Part shown: piece by piece, positions 48,601 to 63,600 of the stretch | How the letters are laid out: every line of letters starts with the position of its first letter | Position numbering within the stretch: position 1 is the stretch's first letter | NCBI RefSeq assembly: GCF_037975245.1 | Contig: NC_092561.1 | Span: 14,479,001-14,543,000, forward strand | Length of the DNA stretch: 64,000 nt | Direction: 5' to 3' | Origin: Apostichopus japonicus | Lineage: Eukaryota; Echinodermata; Holothuroidea; Aspidochirotida; Stichopodidae | Position numbers and translations under genes: made by a program | Notes under the pieces: generated by a model | What the model saw: the letters and a program-made list of their open reading frames with translations, nothing else | Told to the model about the DNA's origin: nothing | Database searches by the model: none

Positions 48601-51600
48601 CAGTTTGCTAACAGTTTTATTTTATTCTTGTTTTTTCCCTCTTAATATACCTTGATGGGCATCTTGATCTTCATCTCCTCAGCGTACCGGGCCAGGACAT
48701 CCCAAGGAGCGTGGATCTTGATGAAGGTAATCTTTTCTTCCTCCTGAAGATATTCAGAAAAAAAAAAAAACCAATGTATCACCATCATTTTCTATGGACA
48801 CAGGTCCTCCCCCTTGTGCAGATTCAGCCCTCCCCCTCCTCCTTGTGCAGATTCAGCCCCCTCCTCCTTGTGCAGATTCAGCCCTCCCCCTCCTTGTGCA
48901 GATTCAGCCCCCTCCTCCTTGTGCAGATTCAGCCCTCCCCCTCCTCCTTGTGCAGATTCAGCCCTCCCCTCCTCCTTGTGCAGATTCAGCCCTCCCCCTC
49001 CTTGTGCAGATTCATCCCCCTCCTCCTTGTGCAGATTCAGCCCTCCCCCTCCTCCTTGTGCAGATTCAGCCCTCCCCCTCCTCCTTGTGCAGATTCAGCC
49101 CTCCCTCTCCTCCTTGTGCAGATTCAGCCCACACTACTGAATTTGTTGTTGCCCCTCCTTAAATTGTCGGTGCCCTCAAGAGTTGGAATTCCTGGCTACG
49201 GGGGCCTCGTATGGACATCTAAACAACACAATATAAACTGCAATGTCATAAAGATTAATGCTACTGTTGGACGTTTGTCCGGCCGGTCTTCCTGAGAGAG
49301 GCATCGTGTCCAACAGACGTCTGTACAAACACCGTGTCTTATTGCAATTGCATCAAGGAGTGAATGCTGAGCACTACCCAAATGGTTGGTCCACCCTGTT
49401 ACCCCCAGAGAGGTCTCATGTCCTATGGACGTCTTCGCAAGGACAATACCAATCAAATCTCATATAAATATTGTAAATTAAACTACCAAACATTTGCCAA
49501 AATATCTGCTCCTATCTCCCTGCCCCATCCCCTCCCCTGCCCCCATCCCCTCCCCTGCCCCATCCCCTCCCCTGCCCCCATCCCCTGCCCCCATCCCCTG
49601 CCCACATCCCTCCCCTCCCCTGCCCCATCCCCTCCCCTACCAGCAACCTCCCTCCTTCATCCTTCATTTCCACAAGAAACTCAAAACATTGCCAAAGAAT
49701 CAAACGTCACCAACATTTGAAGCCTTTTTTGAGTTCTATTATCCAGAAGTGATATTGGTTTTTTTTCTTCCTGTTTTTTTTTTCCCCCATTGTACCAGAC
49801 CTAGATGCAGTGATTCAAGCTAAGTGAAACCTTCCTTTCAAATGAGTAGCAAACAGTTTAAACAAGGAATTTTGAAAGGAAGATTGTCCATTCCAGGAAC
49901 AGACAACAGATATAAAAATATATCTTCAAAAAAAGTGTTGATAATTTTACACAATGTTGTGATAGCGAAGACCGTCGATTCACTGACATATTACGGGACA
50001 ATGTTACACACTGTTACACACAAGTTTTAACGCATAAATTATGAATGAATGCACAAGTTTTAACGCATAAATTATGAATGAACACCCGAAGGCATATATA
50101 TACTGTACATATATGCTGTTATCCTGTACTGATTTTGGTCTGCGTGATACATTTCCATAAACTTTGTAATTATGATCATGTAAATAACACCTCGATCTGA
50201 ATAAAAGCGTGAAAAGCAAAATGGGAGGCTGATCTTAAGAATAAAATGTGAAAGCCTTTGGATATATTTCGAAAATGTCATCATCAAAATGTTCCTTTTT
50301 TGTTTTCTTGTTTGCATTGTTTTTTGCATTGTTTGCATTGTTTTTTGTTTTCTTGTTCTTTTTTGTTTTCTTGTTTGAGTAAGTTGGTTAATTAATTAAC
50401 GCAAGTCATTTTTGGAGTAATTTTTTTTTTGCTTCACATCTTGACGGAATACACAAGAGCTGTCGATGCTGTGAAAAGTGCACTTGAGAATTTGGCAGAC
50501 ATTATGCAAGATTGAACATGATTGGTTGATGACTAATCTGACGGTTTTCTCAGAAAAACCACTTTCAGATCTGTAAAAAGACATTAAAAATGAATTCCAT
50601 CCAGCTCAAACATTGACAATCATTGCTATATGCCGCCTGCTTTCTATATCCCATAATAGTCAGTCAATGACATCATCAATTCAACATGAATGACTTTCCT
50701 TCCCCTCATACATTTGTAATCACCTCCCAGTACAATATGTCAAGCTGTGATTGAATAGTTCCTCGATTCTCAATGCCACACCCGATGGAAATTTTGAAAA
50801 TTGTCAACTAATTATCAAGCATGAACCAAATGGGTCTTATTATCAAGTACACTAGTCTGTGCCTCAGTTATAGTCAACGACAACAATATCACGTAATGCG
50901 TCGTACCATACTTACGGTGCTTTATATGATGGAATACTTTTTGCGGGATTGACTATGCATTTGTTTAATTCATGTAATACGTAAAAATGATAAAATTGCT
51001 ACACAAACGTACATATACAAAGCATGAGAGTGTTTGTACACATAAGCTTTACACTATTTTTCAAAGTGTTTGAGATACACAACACTGTCAAAACCCTGCT
51101 GTCGAAACTTGGCTGTGCAAAATTCAAAACACCAATATTCCAAGCAGTGCTGCTGCTGAATATTGCAAAATGAGGTTTTCCGATCGACTCGGCCTCCCAA
51201 ATCTAGAAGGCAAACAGTTATGTTTGCATCAGTGCTTGAAGCACAAAGTCTAATTCATATGGCATGGGCGTCAAATTCCAGTCTCAGCTGAGGTCTAGGT
51301 GGGGTGGAGGTTAGGGGGAGTTTTGACAAAAATGTCTTTGGCATTGCTTAAATGCAACACACTGCCATTTTGTTTTTCTTTTCTTTGTTCCCACACAGGA
51401 AACAGTTGGCCTTCTTTTTCATCACAATATATATGGCTTGTGAATTTTGTATCACTGGTTTATATTTTAAAACAAACCAATTTTGGCAAACTGTTTGGTC
51501 ACTACCTAAAACCTAAAAATCCCAGCAAAAGCATTTGACAGTTTAACTTTTCTTGCAAAATTGTCCAGTTGCTCAATGAATACATTGTTTTATTGAAAAA

Positions 51601-54600
51601 ATCTTTTTTCTATATTGAAGATAGATATTATATATATATATATATTTTTTTTAAAACAAACAATTTTGGGCAAATTGTTTGGTCACTGGAGGGCCAGTCA
51701 AGTCCCTACCTAAAACCTAAAAATCCCAGCAAAGGCATTTGACAGTATTACTTTTCTTGAAAAATTGTCCAGTTGCACAATGAATACATTGTTTCATTGA
51801 AAAAATTTTTTTGGCTGGGTTAATTGCACTTCCCTTAAGCTGAATGAAGAGACAAGCATATTTGAACAGGCGCCAACAGACTTAGCCAACCCCCTTTTTT
51901 GACCTCTCATATCTGAGTCAAGTTCTGATGATAGTCATCAGGCGAGAAGAAAAGAGAGCCGTCGCTTTCCCTTCCTTTACCGTTCACTTCCCCCGCAGAC
52001 AATCGGGGAAGATGGCGGTTTCGAAGATCAAGGGAGCGGCCAGCTCTAGGCAATCAGTGCTAGTAATAACATCTCAAGTGCTAAGACTATTCATGCATGT
52101 ACACATTCAGTCTGAAGGAGGTACTCCTACGGTTAATAGATAAAGTCATGTGACCCACAGAGAGCGGCCAGCTCTTGGCAATAAGTCCTAGTAATAACTT
52201 CTCAAGTGCCAAGACTGCCATGAATGAACATAGTCAATCTGAATGAGGTACTCCATTATACTAGGTTAATAGGTAATGTTAACGTGACAAATTTCTTAAT
52301 GTATTAATTCATCTCTGTATAGACCTGATAAGTTTTAAAGTTTTGCCCTTAAGGTACCCACCACGTAGTACAAACCTCAGTAGTGTTGTTAAAACCCTTA
52401 ACTTTTTTTTTAATATATTAGTTTTCAAAGTTTCATTCGTTTCCATATTATGTTAATCATTAGAATGTTATTTCCAAGACTTTCTCGCAAACATGCTGCT
52501 GTCATTTACTGAACTTCTACAACGTTGCATCAAAAACAAACAGAAAATTGGTTGGCTGCAAACTTTGAGAGAGGGATATGCATTTCGTGGCAAAATTTGA
52601 GAAAGGGATATGACATTTTTAGGCTTCAAACATTTAATTAAGGGATAAAAATATTTGTGGCTTCAAACTTTCAAATAGGGATACAACATTTTGTGTAAAA
52701 CAAATTCCTTGACTGAACAACTGATAACAAATACTAATTTCTTTCCAAACAAAGCTTTGCCTATTTCCGTTTTGCTAGCATGAGGGATTTGCACAAAGAA
52801 GCAAGAAGGTAATTCTGAATTCTTCTAATAAAAGTCCACTTCATTTTCCTGTGTATATCCCTTTCCCTGTGTATATCCCTATTCCCTGCACATATCCCCT
52901 TTCCCTGCATATATCCCTTTCCCTGTGTATATCCCCTTTTCTGTGCATATCCCTTTCGTGTGTATATCCCCTTTCCTGCTTATATCCCATAACATTTTTA
53001 CAAGTTATACAGTTCAGTAGATGATGGTGTCACTTTGGAAAGAGAAAACCGTTTATACCTCATAATGCATACACCTGTTTAATCTGTCATTAGTTCATCT
53101 TTCGTACCTTTATAACCAAACGATAGATATGAGTGTGAGGGTTGGGGGGGGGGGACAGGCAGGGTAATGGGTGTTACGGATGCAGTTATAGGGAGGAGGA
53201 GGATGGCACTCCCTGCCATAGCCTTCGAGATGCTCATTTATGTTTGGCTATGGAGGTGTGTATTACGTAGTACCTGGGTACGCACAACCTTAAAATAAAA
53301 TAATAATATTAATACTCGGCAGTTATGTATCACTTCTGTTCATACAGTAGTACCAGCTACACATTGTATTTTTAATTGTTATTAAAATACATAATTTATC
53401 ATAAACAGCCCACAAAAAAACATATATACTTTGACCCTCCCTCCTCCTCTGAGCAGGGTTGCAGCCGACAAACTTTGGACTCTAGGTAGAAATTACCGAC
53501 ATTAAAAGAGGCACACCGTCTAAGTTATGAGTGTATACATTGGAGGTAGTGGGGGGGGGGGTGAGAAGGTTGAATCTCATTACCAATTGTAAACATTCCG
53601 GATGCCAAAAAACAAAATTAAATCAACCCCAATCATAAAAAAGTTTCAGAATCAAGTAGGGATGCCTCTCTCTCTTAGGTGCCATCTTAATAAATTCTCC
53701 TGGAGAGGATGTGTTGCCCTTCTAAAAGGTTTAAAAGCTTACAAAATTCTTCTATTTTAATGCTGCATCACTTAGAGAAGTAATTTCTTTGTAGGAACCT
53801 TACATACAAGAAAGACACCAAATACTAAATCACTACTGCCATCTTTATAGTCGCAAATTCATAGAGATTGCGTCACCGGTAAAGACGAAACTCGCACTTC
53901 AAACAGCGAAACTTACAAAATGTACGACCAGAAAGAGATTATAAGAAGGTACTAGTAGATCTATCACGGCAATGCACAGAATGTAACAAAGTGAGTTCAA
54001 CAACCAAACCATGAGAAGATTTTGACAGATCTTAATAATAATATCTCTCAAATCATGGGCAAAACAAGACATTTTAAAATATCTTTTGTTTTTTAAGAAA
54101 GTAATTATTCTCAGACCATTTGCAGAAATAAGAATTTTTCAATACGTGGAAAATGTTTATTCTTTAACATGCGCTCAATAAAAATGGATGCTATCACATT
54201 GTTATGACAGCCGTAGTTGAATCACTATTACTAATTCTTCCACGAAAGTTTACACCACATTTCTGCATTGACTAGAAAAACTATATTTGGACAATACATC
54301 GAATGTCAAATTCTTTGGCTTGGCTGTCTGTATTTGGGCAACTAATTAATCCAATCTGATTGGTTTCCTTCCATTGGTTGTTTACATTGAAACTCACTTT
54401 GTACATGAAGTCCCTGACAATCCACACACATTTATAACACATAAACCAATCCACAACAACCCTTATTCCTATTGGTCATTCCAAAAGAAACCTCTGAAAA
54501 ACCAAAATATTCTCTTTTTTACCGAACAGCATCCAAACACATTCTGTACAATTGCTGTAAAATTTTGCCATCGGGCCAGTGAAACCTCTAATGGGTGACA

Positions 54601-57600
54601 TTTTCAGCCAAGTTGTTCCTTGCACTACAAATTCACAAAATTTTAAGGTAAGTGGTATCTATAAACAATATTAAGTATAAAATAAGCACAGCACATATAA
54701 ACCCAATGTTTGTTAGGGTCAATGTGACAAACCAAAACTTAGGTATTTTTTAGGTATAGGAACAGATTATTACACTTTGCCATAACTGAATGTGAAGGCA
54801 AGGATTCTTACAGGTGCCAAATATGAAACCAAACAGTGTAGGAATATTTTTATGAATTTTTTCAGCATCTAAGTGAGACATGAGAAATTTTTGCGAGGGC
54901 CATTTTTCACAAGTTGCTTTATTATACCTGGAATGGGTACATTTTAGCAACAAAATAATTAGAAACACACAAGGCTTCTTCAGAGCTTCTGTTGGAATGA
55001 CCATTTTAAAGTAAAACATCACATAAAACGTTTGTTTTTCGATTTAGGCTTTACTACACGGTTGTAACCTCCAACAGCCTGTACACATCGCCAGTTTACG
55101 ATGGCTGAACACGTCAAAATTTGAGTTTTGGCGAGAAAATTTTTTTCTACTTTCTTCACGAGAAAAAAAAAACATCTCAAGAAAAAGTAAGTTTAAAATC
55201 ACTGACACCGTCAAAAGTTTCATTTACTTTTTTTTCCATTAGGATCAATTTCAACTTCAAATTTTGTTTTAATAACGATACGTCTGAATTCTGACAAAGT
55301 GTCTTCTTCCTCTGTTAATGTTTCACATCATTTTTCAGGCTACTGACCGGTTTATAACTCAATCAATTAGATCAACTTGACATGGCTCTCTCGTCTCTAC
55401 AAGGATATTAACCACAAAATACAGTCTTCTTTGTAAACTGATTTGGGAAGCGCACATTGAGACGGAATTAAAACAGCTTATGGTCGTGATTCAAAATTTC
55501 GTTCCACTTTTCAACAGTCGTTCATGACTATTTTTTGTAACGTTCCATCTCTGTATAGTTTCATTCTCGTCTCCATTGTGTGCAACTATAGAAGCTTTAT
55601 GTCAAAAAGTAAGAAAAGTCTTATTTCAAACCAGATACATATCGGAAAGAACACCAAGCAAATCTGCTTTAGAAGGTGCACCAAACGGAGGCAAAGTTGA
55701 CTAAATCGATATCCCGACTTGGTTGGTTTTCTCCTCAAAGAGACATAAAAAGCCTTGTTCAAACTGATGGATTTTACCAGAATATATCCCACCAGAACTC
55801 TAATACCAAAGAGCTAATAATATAAACATCAAAACGGTTACATATTAAAAGTTCACTCTAACTATAAATTAAGAACGGAAGTGAGAAAAGAATATGAAAT
55901 GTTTCATCGAGGGTTCCATCGAAATTGGGGTTTGTGATATCGATAAATCGATGTGGCACGCAACTCTGCAACGACGCTAAATCCATCCTCTAAACTAATC
56001 CGGAGAGTGGTACCTAAATATCTCTTTGGGATGGGAAAACGATGGCTAACCCCCAATTTTGAGTATGCTTTGACTTAGTATGCAAGACAAAATTTACATG
56101 CGGGGGGGGGGCTGCTCCTGGTTGAAATGAAATCACATTTGACTCATGCCAGAGCACGGACCCCTTCACCTAGAAAATGCTACGGTTTTTCAGGCTTTTG
56201 TATTTCCACTGCCTTTAATCAAAACTGAATAATTGCACTATTTCATGTAACATTTTGGGTGGATTTTATTTCCCCGTTTATTCCAAAACCCCACCACCCT
56301 TCTGTCTGTAAAAAACACAACCAACGGAACTTCTTTTCCACATGATACAATTCCCAGCTCAGCAGTGAATGATCAGTAAAGACCATAAAAAAAGATACAG
56401 GCAGATGATACTATTTAATGAAAACTTTTGATATACTTTTTGAGATTCATCCTGAACTGACAAAGATATGTAGTAGTGCAATTTGGGTTGGGTGCTGTGA
56501 TGAAAGATGTTACATATACTGTTTGTGTGGGTTGAACACATTGAACAGGTGGAAACATGATTGGGGGGGGGGGAAGCCACTAGAAACCTCCACACTATCC
56601 AGCCTTCATCCTGGTACCCTCCCCTCCCCCGCCCCTCCCCCGCCCCTTACCCCACCCCATCCACTGTCACTCTACCCGATCTGCCGAAACATGGTTGTAC
56701 CACAAATGAGCCTAATTTTTTTTTATTCCACGCTTTGCAAAATGTGGGTAGTAATGTTAGTTGTGGATCAATTGTGCACAAGATTCGAGGGGAAAAAATG
56801 ATAAAAAAAAAATAAAGTTTGGTTCGACAGTTAAGATAGTGAGATTAATTGATTAACGAAAAAAAGAAAAAACATTTTTTGATGCAATGAAATCTGGATG
56901 GATCTCTTCTAAATAGGGATGGAAGATGGATGGAAAGAGAGAGAAAACACAGTGAGACAAGAGACACAAGGATGGTACTTAGGGGCTACCTTACCTCTTC
57001 TTCATCATCTTCAGTCACTTCGGCTGTCTATTGATGAAGATGTCGAGAGAGCGATTCAGTCATATCATTTCAAAAACAATGCCCAAAACTAGGTCAGTGG
57101 CCAAAAAAATGAACCAACTTCACACCCAATTCAAGTTACCAATCTACACATGTAATTGTGACCCTTTGCATTCTGGGTATGACTCATGAGCCCGTCACGT
57201 TTTTAAGATCGAGAAATTCATATAAAATTTGCACGTCGCAACCTGGATTGGTTTGATCGTGATTTGGCTTTGATTTTAAATTTGATTTGAAAATTTTTTT
57301 TTTTTTTTTTTACGATCAACAGAAACGTTTCAAGATTCCAACATAGATAACTTAACCTTTTACTGACTACGATTTGAAAACGTTACAAATTTTAGTCAAC
57401 TTTTTATTCTTCTTTTGATAATAAAAGAAGGAAAAAAAAAAAGAGCTGCAACAACGAGATAGATACATCCAATTGCCAGACCATTTGAATGTTCACTTCT
57501 ATGAGGTTTTCACTGTTATCACTTTAGCTATCTGTCCAACCATGTCCTGGGTCTCTTTTTATTTCTGTTAAAACCTCTGAAAAAGCGCTTGCTATGATCA

Positions 57601-60600
57601 AAACATTGAGCCCTCTCTCTTTACATAATTACTATACAGGCTTTTTGCAACAGATAAGCACTTTGTTAACATTTTTAATTTCTTTTTGTTTTTTAGTCTT
57701 GTTTCGATATTCCTTATCAAGTTCAGAATGCATCCACATTGTCTCATTTTTCAAGACGACCATAAATACTTAACTGTCATTCAATTTAAATGCCAGATAT
57801 ATTAGAGAGGGTCCAACACTTTTTACCGGACGGATAAGCCGTGAAGTTACAAAGTTTTTAAAACCATTTTTATTGCCAGTGCTTTTGTTTCTTATACGTC
57901 CTATTGTCTTGGGCATTGCTTCATAAATGAATGGATTTCTACGGCGATGAAGAGAGAGCTAAGAATCTAACGCATCTTTGAAAATTAAAACTACGTACAT
58001 GTCCTCGGGATGGTGTCTACCATTCGTGAGGATTCTCTTCTAACATTTGACCAAACAGCAAGAAAGTGAAATATGAGCTGAAATAACTATAGACTACATC
58101 TCAATTGTCTATCGATGTACATGGAAGAAGAAATGTCCTAAGAAATAAATCTAAGAGAAGGATGAAAACCAATCAAAATTGACCAATTCTTTCATTTAAA
58201 GCCCTCAACCTCTTCATTTCACACTTGGTGCTTTATCAGAAATGACAATTTGCACTCTTCTTTACAATACCATTCCATGATATTTATGAGGTCAATATCC
58301 CCCATTACAGAGCTAATTTCCATCAAATACCCCTCCCCCTTCCCTCCACCCTTCCCCGTGCATACCTTCCTGATGGCAACTATCCAGCCCCTCCACCCTT
58401 CCCCATGCATACCTCCCTGATGGCACCTATCCCCTCCCTCCACCCTTCCCTCCCCTCCCTGACCGCATGTACGCCCTCCCTCCACCCCTCCATCCTCCCT
58501 GGCATATATCTAACAGAAGAAAAGCTTTCTTGAGTACTGACTATACTTCTATACTGTACACACTACACAGTATGTTTATACACATTTACACAACACTTCT
58601 GAAAGAAAATTTATTTATTACAAAGTACAGATTATTTTAATACAAATTCCATGGGCAATACAAACAAAATCCTGATAGAACACTAACTCACTATCCTTCT
58701 CCAAAGCAGTACCCTGTGCTTTGAATTCCATCTTCCCAATCCTTCCCCCATGCCGCCCCCCATGCCACACCCCCCCTTTCCCCAAAGCAAAACTTCCTTT
58801 CGTCTGCTGCTTTGTTGAGGAAAATATATTCCTGCAAAATGTGTTCATATCAAACTGAATTAGATGTTCTGCAGTAGAGAACATAACATTTAAAAAAAAA
58901 AAATAGGTTATTTAGCTGCAAAGCAAAACAAGGATACATTATGAACATGATAGTCTGAAGTGATTTCATACAAAATCATAATAACATATTTTCTATTTAT
59001 GTCACTTCCCTGTTTTCTTCCAATTTTTTCCTTATCACAATTATGATATATACCTAACACATACTGAAATAAATTGATAACATGAATCAGACTATATATC
59101 AGTGCTTTTGATAAAGTCATAAGAATAAAAACTTCCAATCTCTGTCCCTAAAAATTGGAATTCTTTCATCTTTTTGTAAAGTAAATGCACAAGCTCCATT
59201 CAGTTACAACTTTGAACCAACCGAGAGCAAGTTGTATATAAGTTACTCTAAAATGATAAAAAAAAATCCATAACCCATGCATTGTTAATATCCTTAAATA
59301 AATTGCAAAATTCAGTCTGGAAACTTTTTCAATTCATCCTCTGGATAAAATTTACCCTCCACAGTTATTTGTTAAAACAAATATCCAGGAGAAAACAATT
59401 ATGAATAAATTAAGATTTTGAAGGCATAAATATTCAACACTTACACTGTCAGCATCAGCCTGCGGCCAGGAATATTTCAGCGAGGCAAGAAGTAGGGAGT
59501 AAAAGACATCAGCACAACAGGAAGAGAGAGAGAGAGGTACGCGAGGAACAAAAGAGGGGGAGAAAGAAAGGTGAGATAAATATTTAAGAAACTAAAAATA
59601 TCTAGCATTTGGGACTATAGCTGAATTTCATTTTTTTCCAGAAATATTCACTTCTGAGGTCGTTTACATGCAGGAAACAATGAAAAAAACATTTTTTAAT
59701 CCTTTCGATGAGGGAAAGATACTGTATTGCATGCTTCAAAGTAGAGGTGAAAGATAAAATATAAAGTTTGGACACCTCTGGGTCTTAGAATTAACTACAG
59801 GAGAAACAGTCACATTCTAGAAAATAGTTCCTAAAATTAAAAAAAAAAATTATTTCTTTCAATTAGGGAAAGATATTGCATGCTTCAAAGTAGAGATAAA
59901 AGATAAAATATAAAGTTTGGAAGCCTCTAAGTCTTAGAATTAACTACAGGAGAAACAGTCACATTCTAGAAAATAGTTCCTGCCTTCTAAAATGACAATA
60001 TTAATAATAAATAGTTTAAGTGTGAAGGGTGACTGTAAATGTTATCTCTCACAATTTGCACCTTCAACACACCTATCTAAAATCTCATACTACAAGTATC
60101 TGCTCATGGAATCATTAACCAGACTTAAACATACAAACGAGAGACCATGTAGTCTTGACCACAAAATATTTAAAATGGAATCGTAAATCACTTTCCACCA
60201 TTGGAACGTGAAAACATTCATCATCACCCCCCCCCCTCCCCCTTCACCATCATGTTGTGTTTTATATTAGTTTGATCTCATATTGAATTATCTGTATTAT
60301 ACATCATGAATTCATTTCTGCCGATAAGAGAGGGTAGCTGGGGTCAAACCGTTAATTAATTAACGAAAGCAGAACATGCCCAACTTCATTTCGGTTCATC
60401 AGAAAACCAATTTGAAATGAAAACCGCTTGCATGCAAGGACTGGCCTACGCTGTCTAGCCCCTCATTTTGGAATGTCAAGGCCCCTTTCCTAATCTTTCT
60501 GACACACAGGAAGATTAACGATTAACAAATTTCCTCTACCCCATTTTTTTTTTCTTTCTTTTTCTTTAGAATCTCTAATTTGATGAGAAAATAAACCTCT

Positions 60601-63600
60601 GCATCACTGAAGAGAAATTCCGGCTTCAATCCTTCAGGGTACACAAGACACTAGGGTGTCGATAGCTAGGCCTACGAATTAAAGAAACCCGGGCTATGGA
60701 TAGCAGAAACTCTGTGAACGCTATGACGTCAAGTTTTCTTGATCCCAGAATCCATTAATGATCGATAGAGTAACTCAATTAACTGGTGCCATAATAATCA
60801 TGTCTCCGTTCACACTAATGTGTACACTCTGCTATTTTCTCTCTCTATTTCTTTCATTTCTTTTTTTTTTCTTTTTTCTTTCTGGGTGACAAAACTGCCT
60901 TAAATGCTTGTCTGGTCTCCACGGCAGACACGTTCGATACATTTCCCTAAATAGACTAATAGACTCAAGCCAGCACCACATTATCAATTACTCATGTGAA
61001 ACATTGCAAAGTTACATGCTATGTTCATTATTACTTGAAACAGTCCTATCATGGCCTGACTCATTAATAGCTAAAAGGGACCAGCTATGAAGTGAGAAAA
61101 TATTCTAGATTTATAGCTAAATTGGTCACTGAGTAATAATCAATTCCTTTTATTACAAAGAGAAAGTTACATGCTTTGTTCATTATAACTTGAAACAGTC
61201 CTCTCGTGGCCTGACTCATTATTAGCTAAAAGGGACCAGATATGAAGTGAGAAAATATTCTAGATAAGCTAAATTGGCCACTGAGTAAATAATCGATTCG
61301 TTTTAGGACAAAGAGAAATCCCATAATAAGTGAAATACAGTTTTGAAAGGATACTCTGCTGTGTACAGAATCACGGCTCCCAATTGAACCGTCATGTTAA
61401 CCTACAAATTGTACATTTCATATTATTCTATGACATCAAACCTTATTGCACACAATTCACTTTTTTGGTACAAAACATGTCGACTTCAAATGTTGTCATC
61501 TCCATGACGATACATAGAGATATGAATGCAAATTTCACCAAGACATTAAATAGAATATAAGTGCGAAACTGGATTACCCAAAAACAAAAATTCCCTATAA
61601 ACTGATCTTCTAAGTGGTGTACCTAGTACACTTAGAAACCTGTTCCCACCAGCCACATAATTCCCCCTCTTCCCTTTCCCCCTCCACTCCCCATCCTCTG
61701 CCCTTCACCCACTACCACCCTCCCTCCACTCCCCCTCCCCTTCCATCAAGTGAGAGAGTCTTGCTTTGAACTGAAATAACTTTAAGGGGGTCAAAGATGT
61801 TCAAAGGAACCTACAAAAGAGACAAAGTGTCCCTTGAAGTAATTTTGTGATGTTGTTTTAGAAAACAGGAGCTGAACAATTTAAAAAACAAAAAGGAGAG
61901 CCATGATTCCATCTACAATTACAACTGGAAATATCTTGCAAAATTTTACAAAAAAAAACACTTCATTTCACCTCTTCCATATGAAGTCCTTCCTCCTTGA
62001 GGTTGCCAAAGTACTCTTTCCGCCTCTTGGCTCGCTTCTCTTCATCTTCGCCTTCCTTGGTGTCCTTACGGAAGGCCAGGACATAATCTATCTTCCTCAC
62101 CCCGTCCTTGAAGAATTGGTCCTGTTCGGCGGCCTCCTTCTCTGTCCTCTTGGCAGGCGACTGCAGACAGAAAATCGCAACAAATAAATCAAAATTAAAC
62201 TGAAACCCTATGGGTGGTGTTGAGGGTTGGGGATGGGGCAGGGGATGGAGAGGAAAGGGGAGGAAAGAGACTATATTTTATCAACATCCCACTAAAGCAA
62301 TACAAAGGCAATTTTGAACAATAGGTAAGTGATCCAATAACAGCTGGGACATTTTTAAATGGTTTGTCCAGTCATCAGAGACGTCCTCACTTTCTGTTCT
62401 GACAACAAAAATAAGCTGTGGAGGTTGCCCGGGTTATTTTACATCAAATTTAGGATACACTGGCATAACTAAATAGCAGTGTACATATAGGTGTACTATT
62501 CATGCAAACCTATACATCTCTGCTACAGTGCACTTACTGTACTGGTAGTAATTCTACAGTGCACTTACTATACTGGTATGAATTCTTTGCTATTTGCTAC
62601 ATTTTATTCAGACTACCAAATGTTGTTGTATGGACAACTAAAAGTGAGACCTGCTTACAAGTCCTAGGGAAAACCTGAAAAAAAAAAGACTTAAAATTTG
62701 CCCTGAAAATTAAATACCAATGAGAGAAAATAGTTTATCTACCTATAGGGCAGCATCTTTTGCCATTTTTTTATTAATATTTTTCTAAACCACTTTGTGC
62801 TGTTCAACAGAAACTAGACAGGCATCAATGCAATATAAAGATTGTTCAGAAAAAACACTAAGGTTGGCTCAGTTGTTGACATGTTTTACTGATTGATTAA
62901 GGTCAATGCAAGTTAATCTCTTTAGACAAATTGAAAAGCAGGTAGCTCTGCCAGACCCCCCCCCCATCCATGCCCTCTCCTGAACCCCCCCCTGCCCCTC
63001 AACTGTCCCCCCATTTTCTTTGTACCTTCTATCAAGGGAATATATGTGTTCTTGTTTGATTTTTTTCTTTCATTAAGCACACTTAATTCCTTAATATTCT
63101 TTGAGAACGTGGTTCAAATAAGGACGGACAATTTTTCTACATTTCTTCACATTATACTTTAACACAAGTTAAAAGGCATTGGTAGGGTCACCGATTTTCG
63201 TTGTCATTTAAAAGTATCAAAATCCTGTGAGCAACCGTTGATGTCAAACTTCTGTGAAATTCTGTGTCACCGATTAGACTTTATCAATATCATTAACTAA
63301 GGCTAGGGCCTAACTATCATATCGAAATCCATTTGTCCATTCGGGATTTTTGCTCGCTAAATTTCCTTAAATTCTTCACAATGTTGACATAGTTTTTAAA
63401 TTCCTTGTTTCTATCATTCATAATTTAGCTATTTTCCATACATCTACAGACGTTTACAGTAACTTAGCTATCAGACAGGGCAGAACTTTTGAGAATTTAT
63501 CTCATTTCCACGTAAAATTTAAAGCAAAGTGATTTTCATGGCAATTTCTGTGATCATGGAAAATGGGCGGTAATTTCCAGAAAACCTACCCCAGCATGCA

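Larger units (their letters stand above)
46751..48650. other. Introns e7-e8 and e6-e7 (around exon e7)
   Basis: Outside exon e7 (47515-47651) there is a G-rich patch near 47205-47220 and another near 47920-47938. Dispersed repeat copy 2 lies at 48400-48630. No other gene seen. Confidence 0.5.
48744..56994. other. Large intron e5-e6 (8.25 kb)
   Basis: Mostly unremarkable AT-rich DNA. It holds two pyrimidine-rich arrays (48803-49130, 49505-49645), two tandem duplications (51468-51806, 52031-52255) and a tatatccc array (52848-52990). There is also a C-rich stretch near 56610-56670. No exon or other gene was recognised. Confidence 0.55.
59460..61971. other. Intron e3-e4
   Basis: Contains two tandem duplications (59712-59983, 61002-61265) and a C-rich stretch near 61665-61745. 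No gene seen. Confidence 0.5.

Noticed and set aside
48711-49295. Long open frames over the 48.8-49.1 kb array in several frames
   Set aside because: They arise from a stop-poor pyrimidine-rich repeat. The true exon (e6) is on the other strand at 48651-48743.
49364-49823. Proline-rich open frames near 49.5 kb
   Set aside because: Low-complexity C-rich repeat without splice or domain support.
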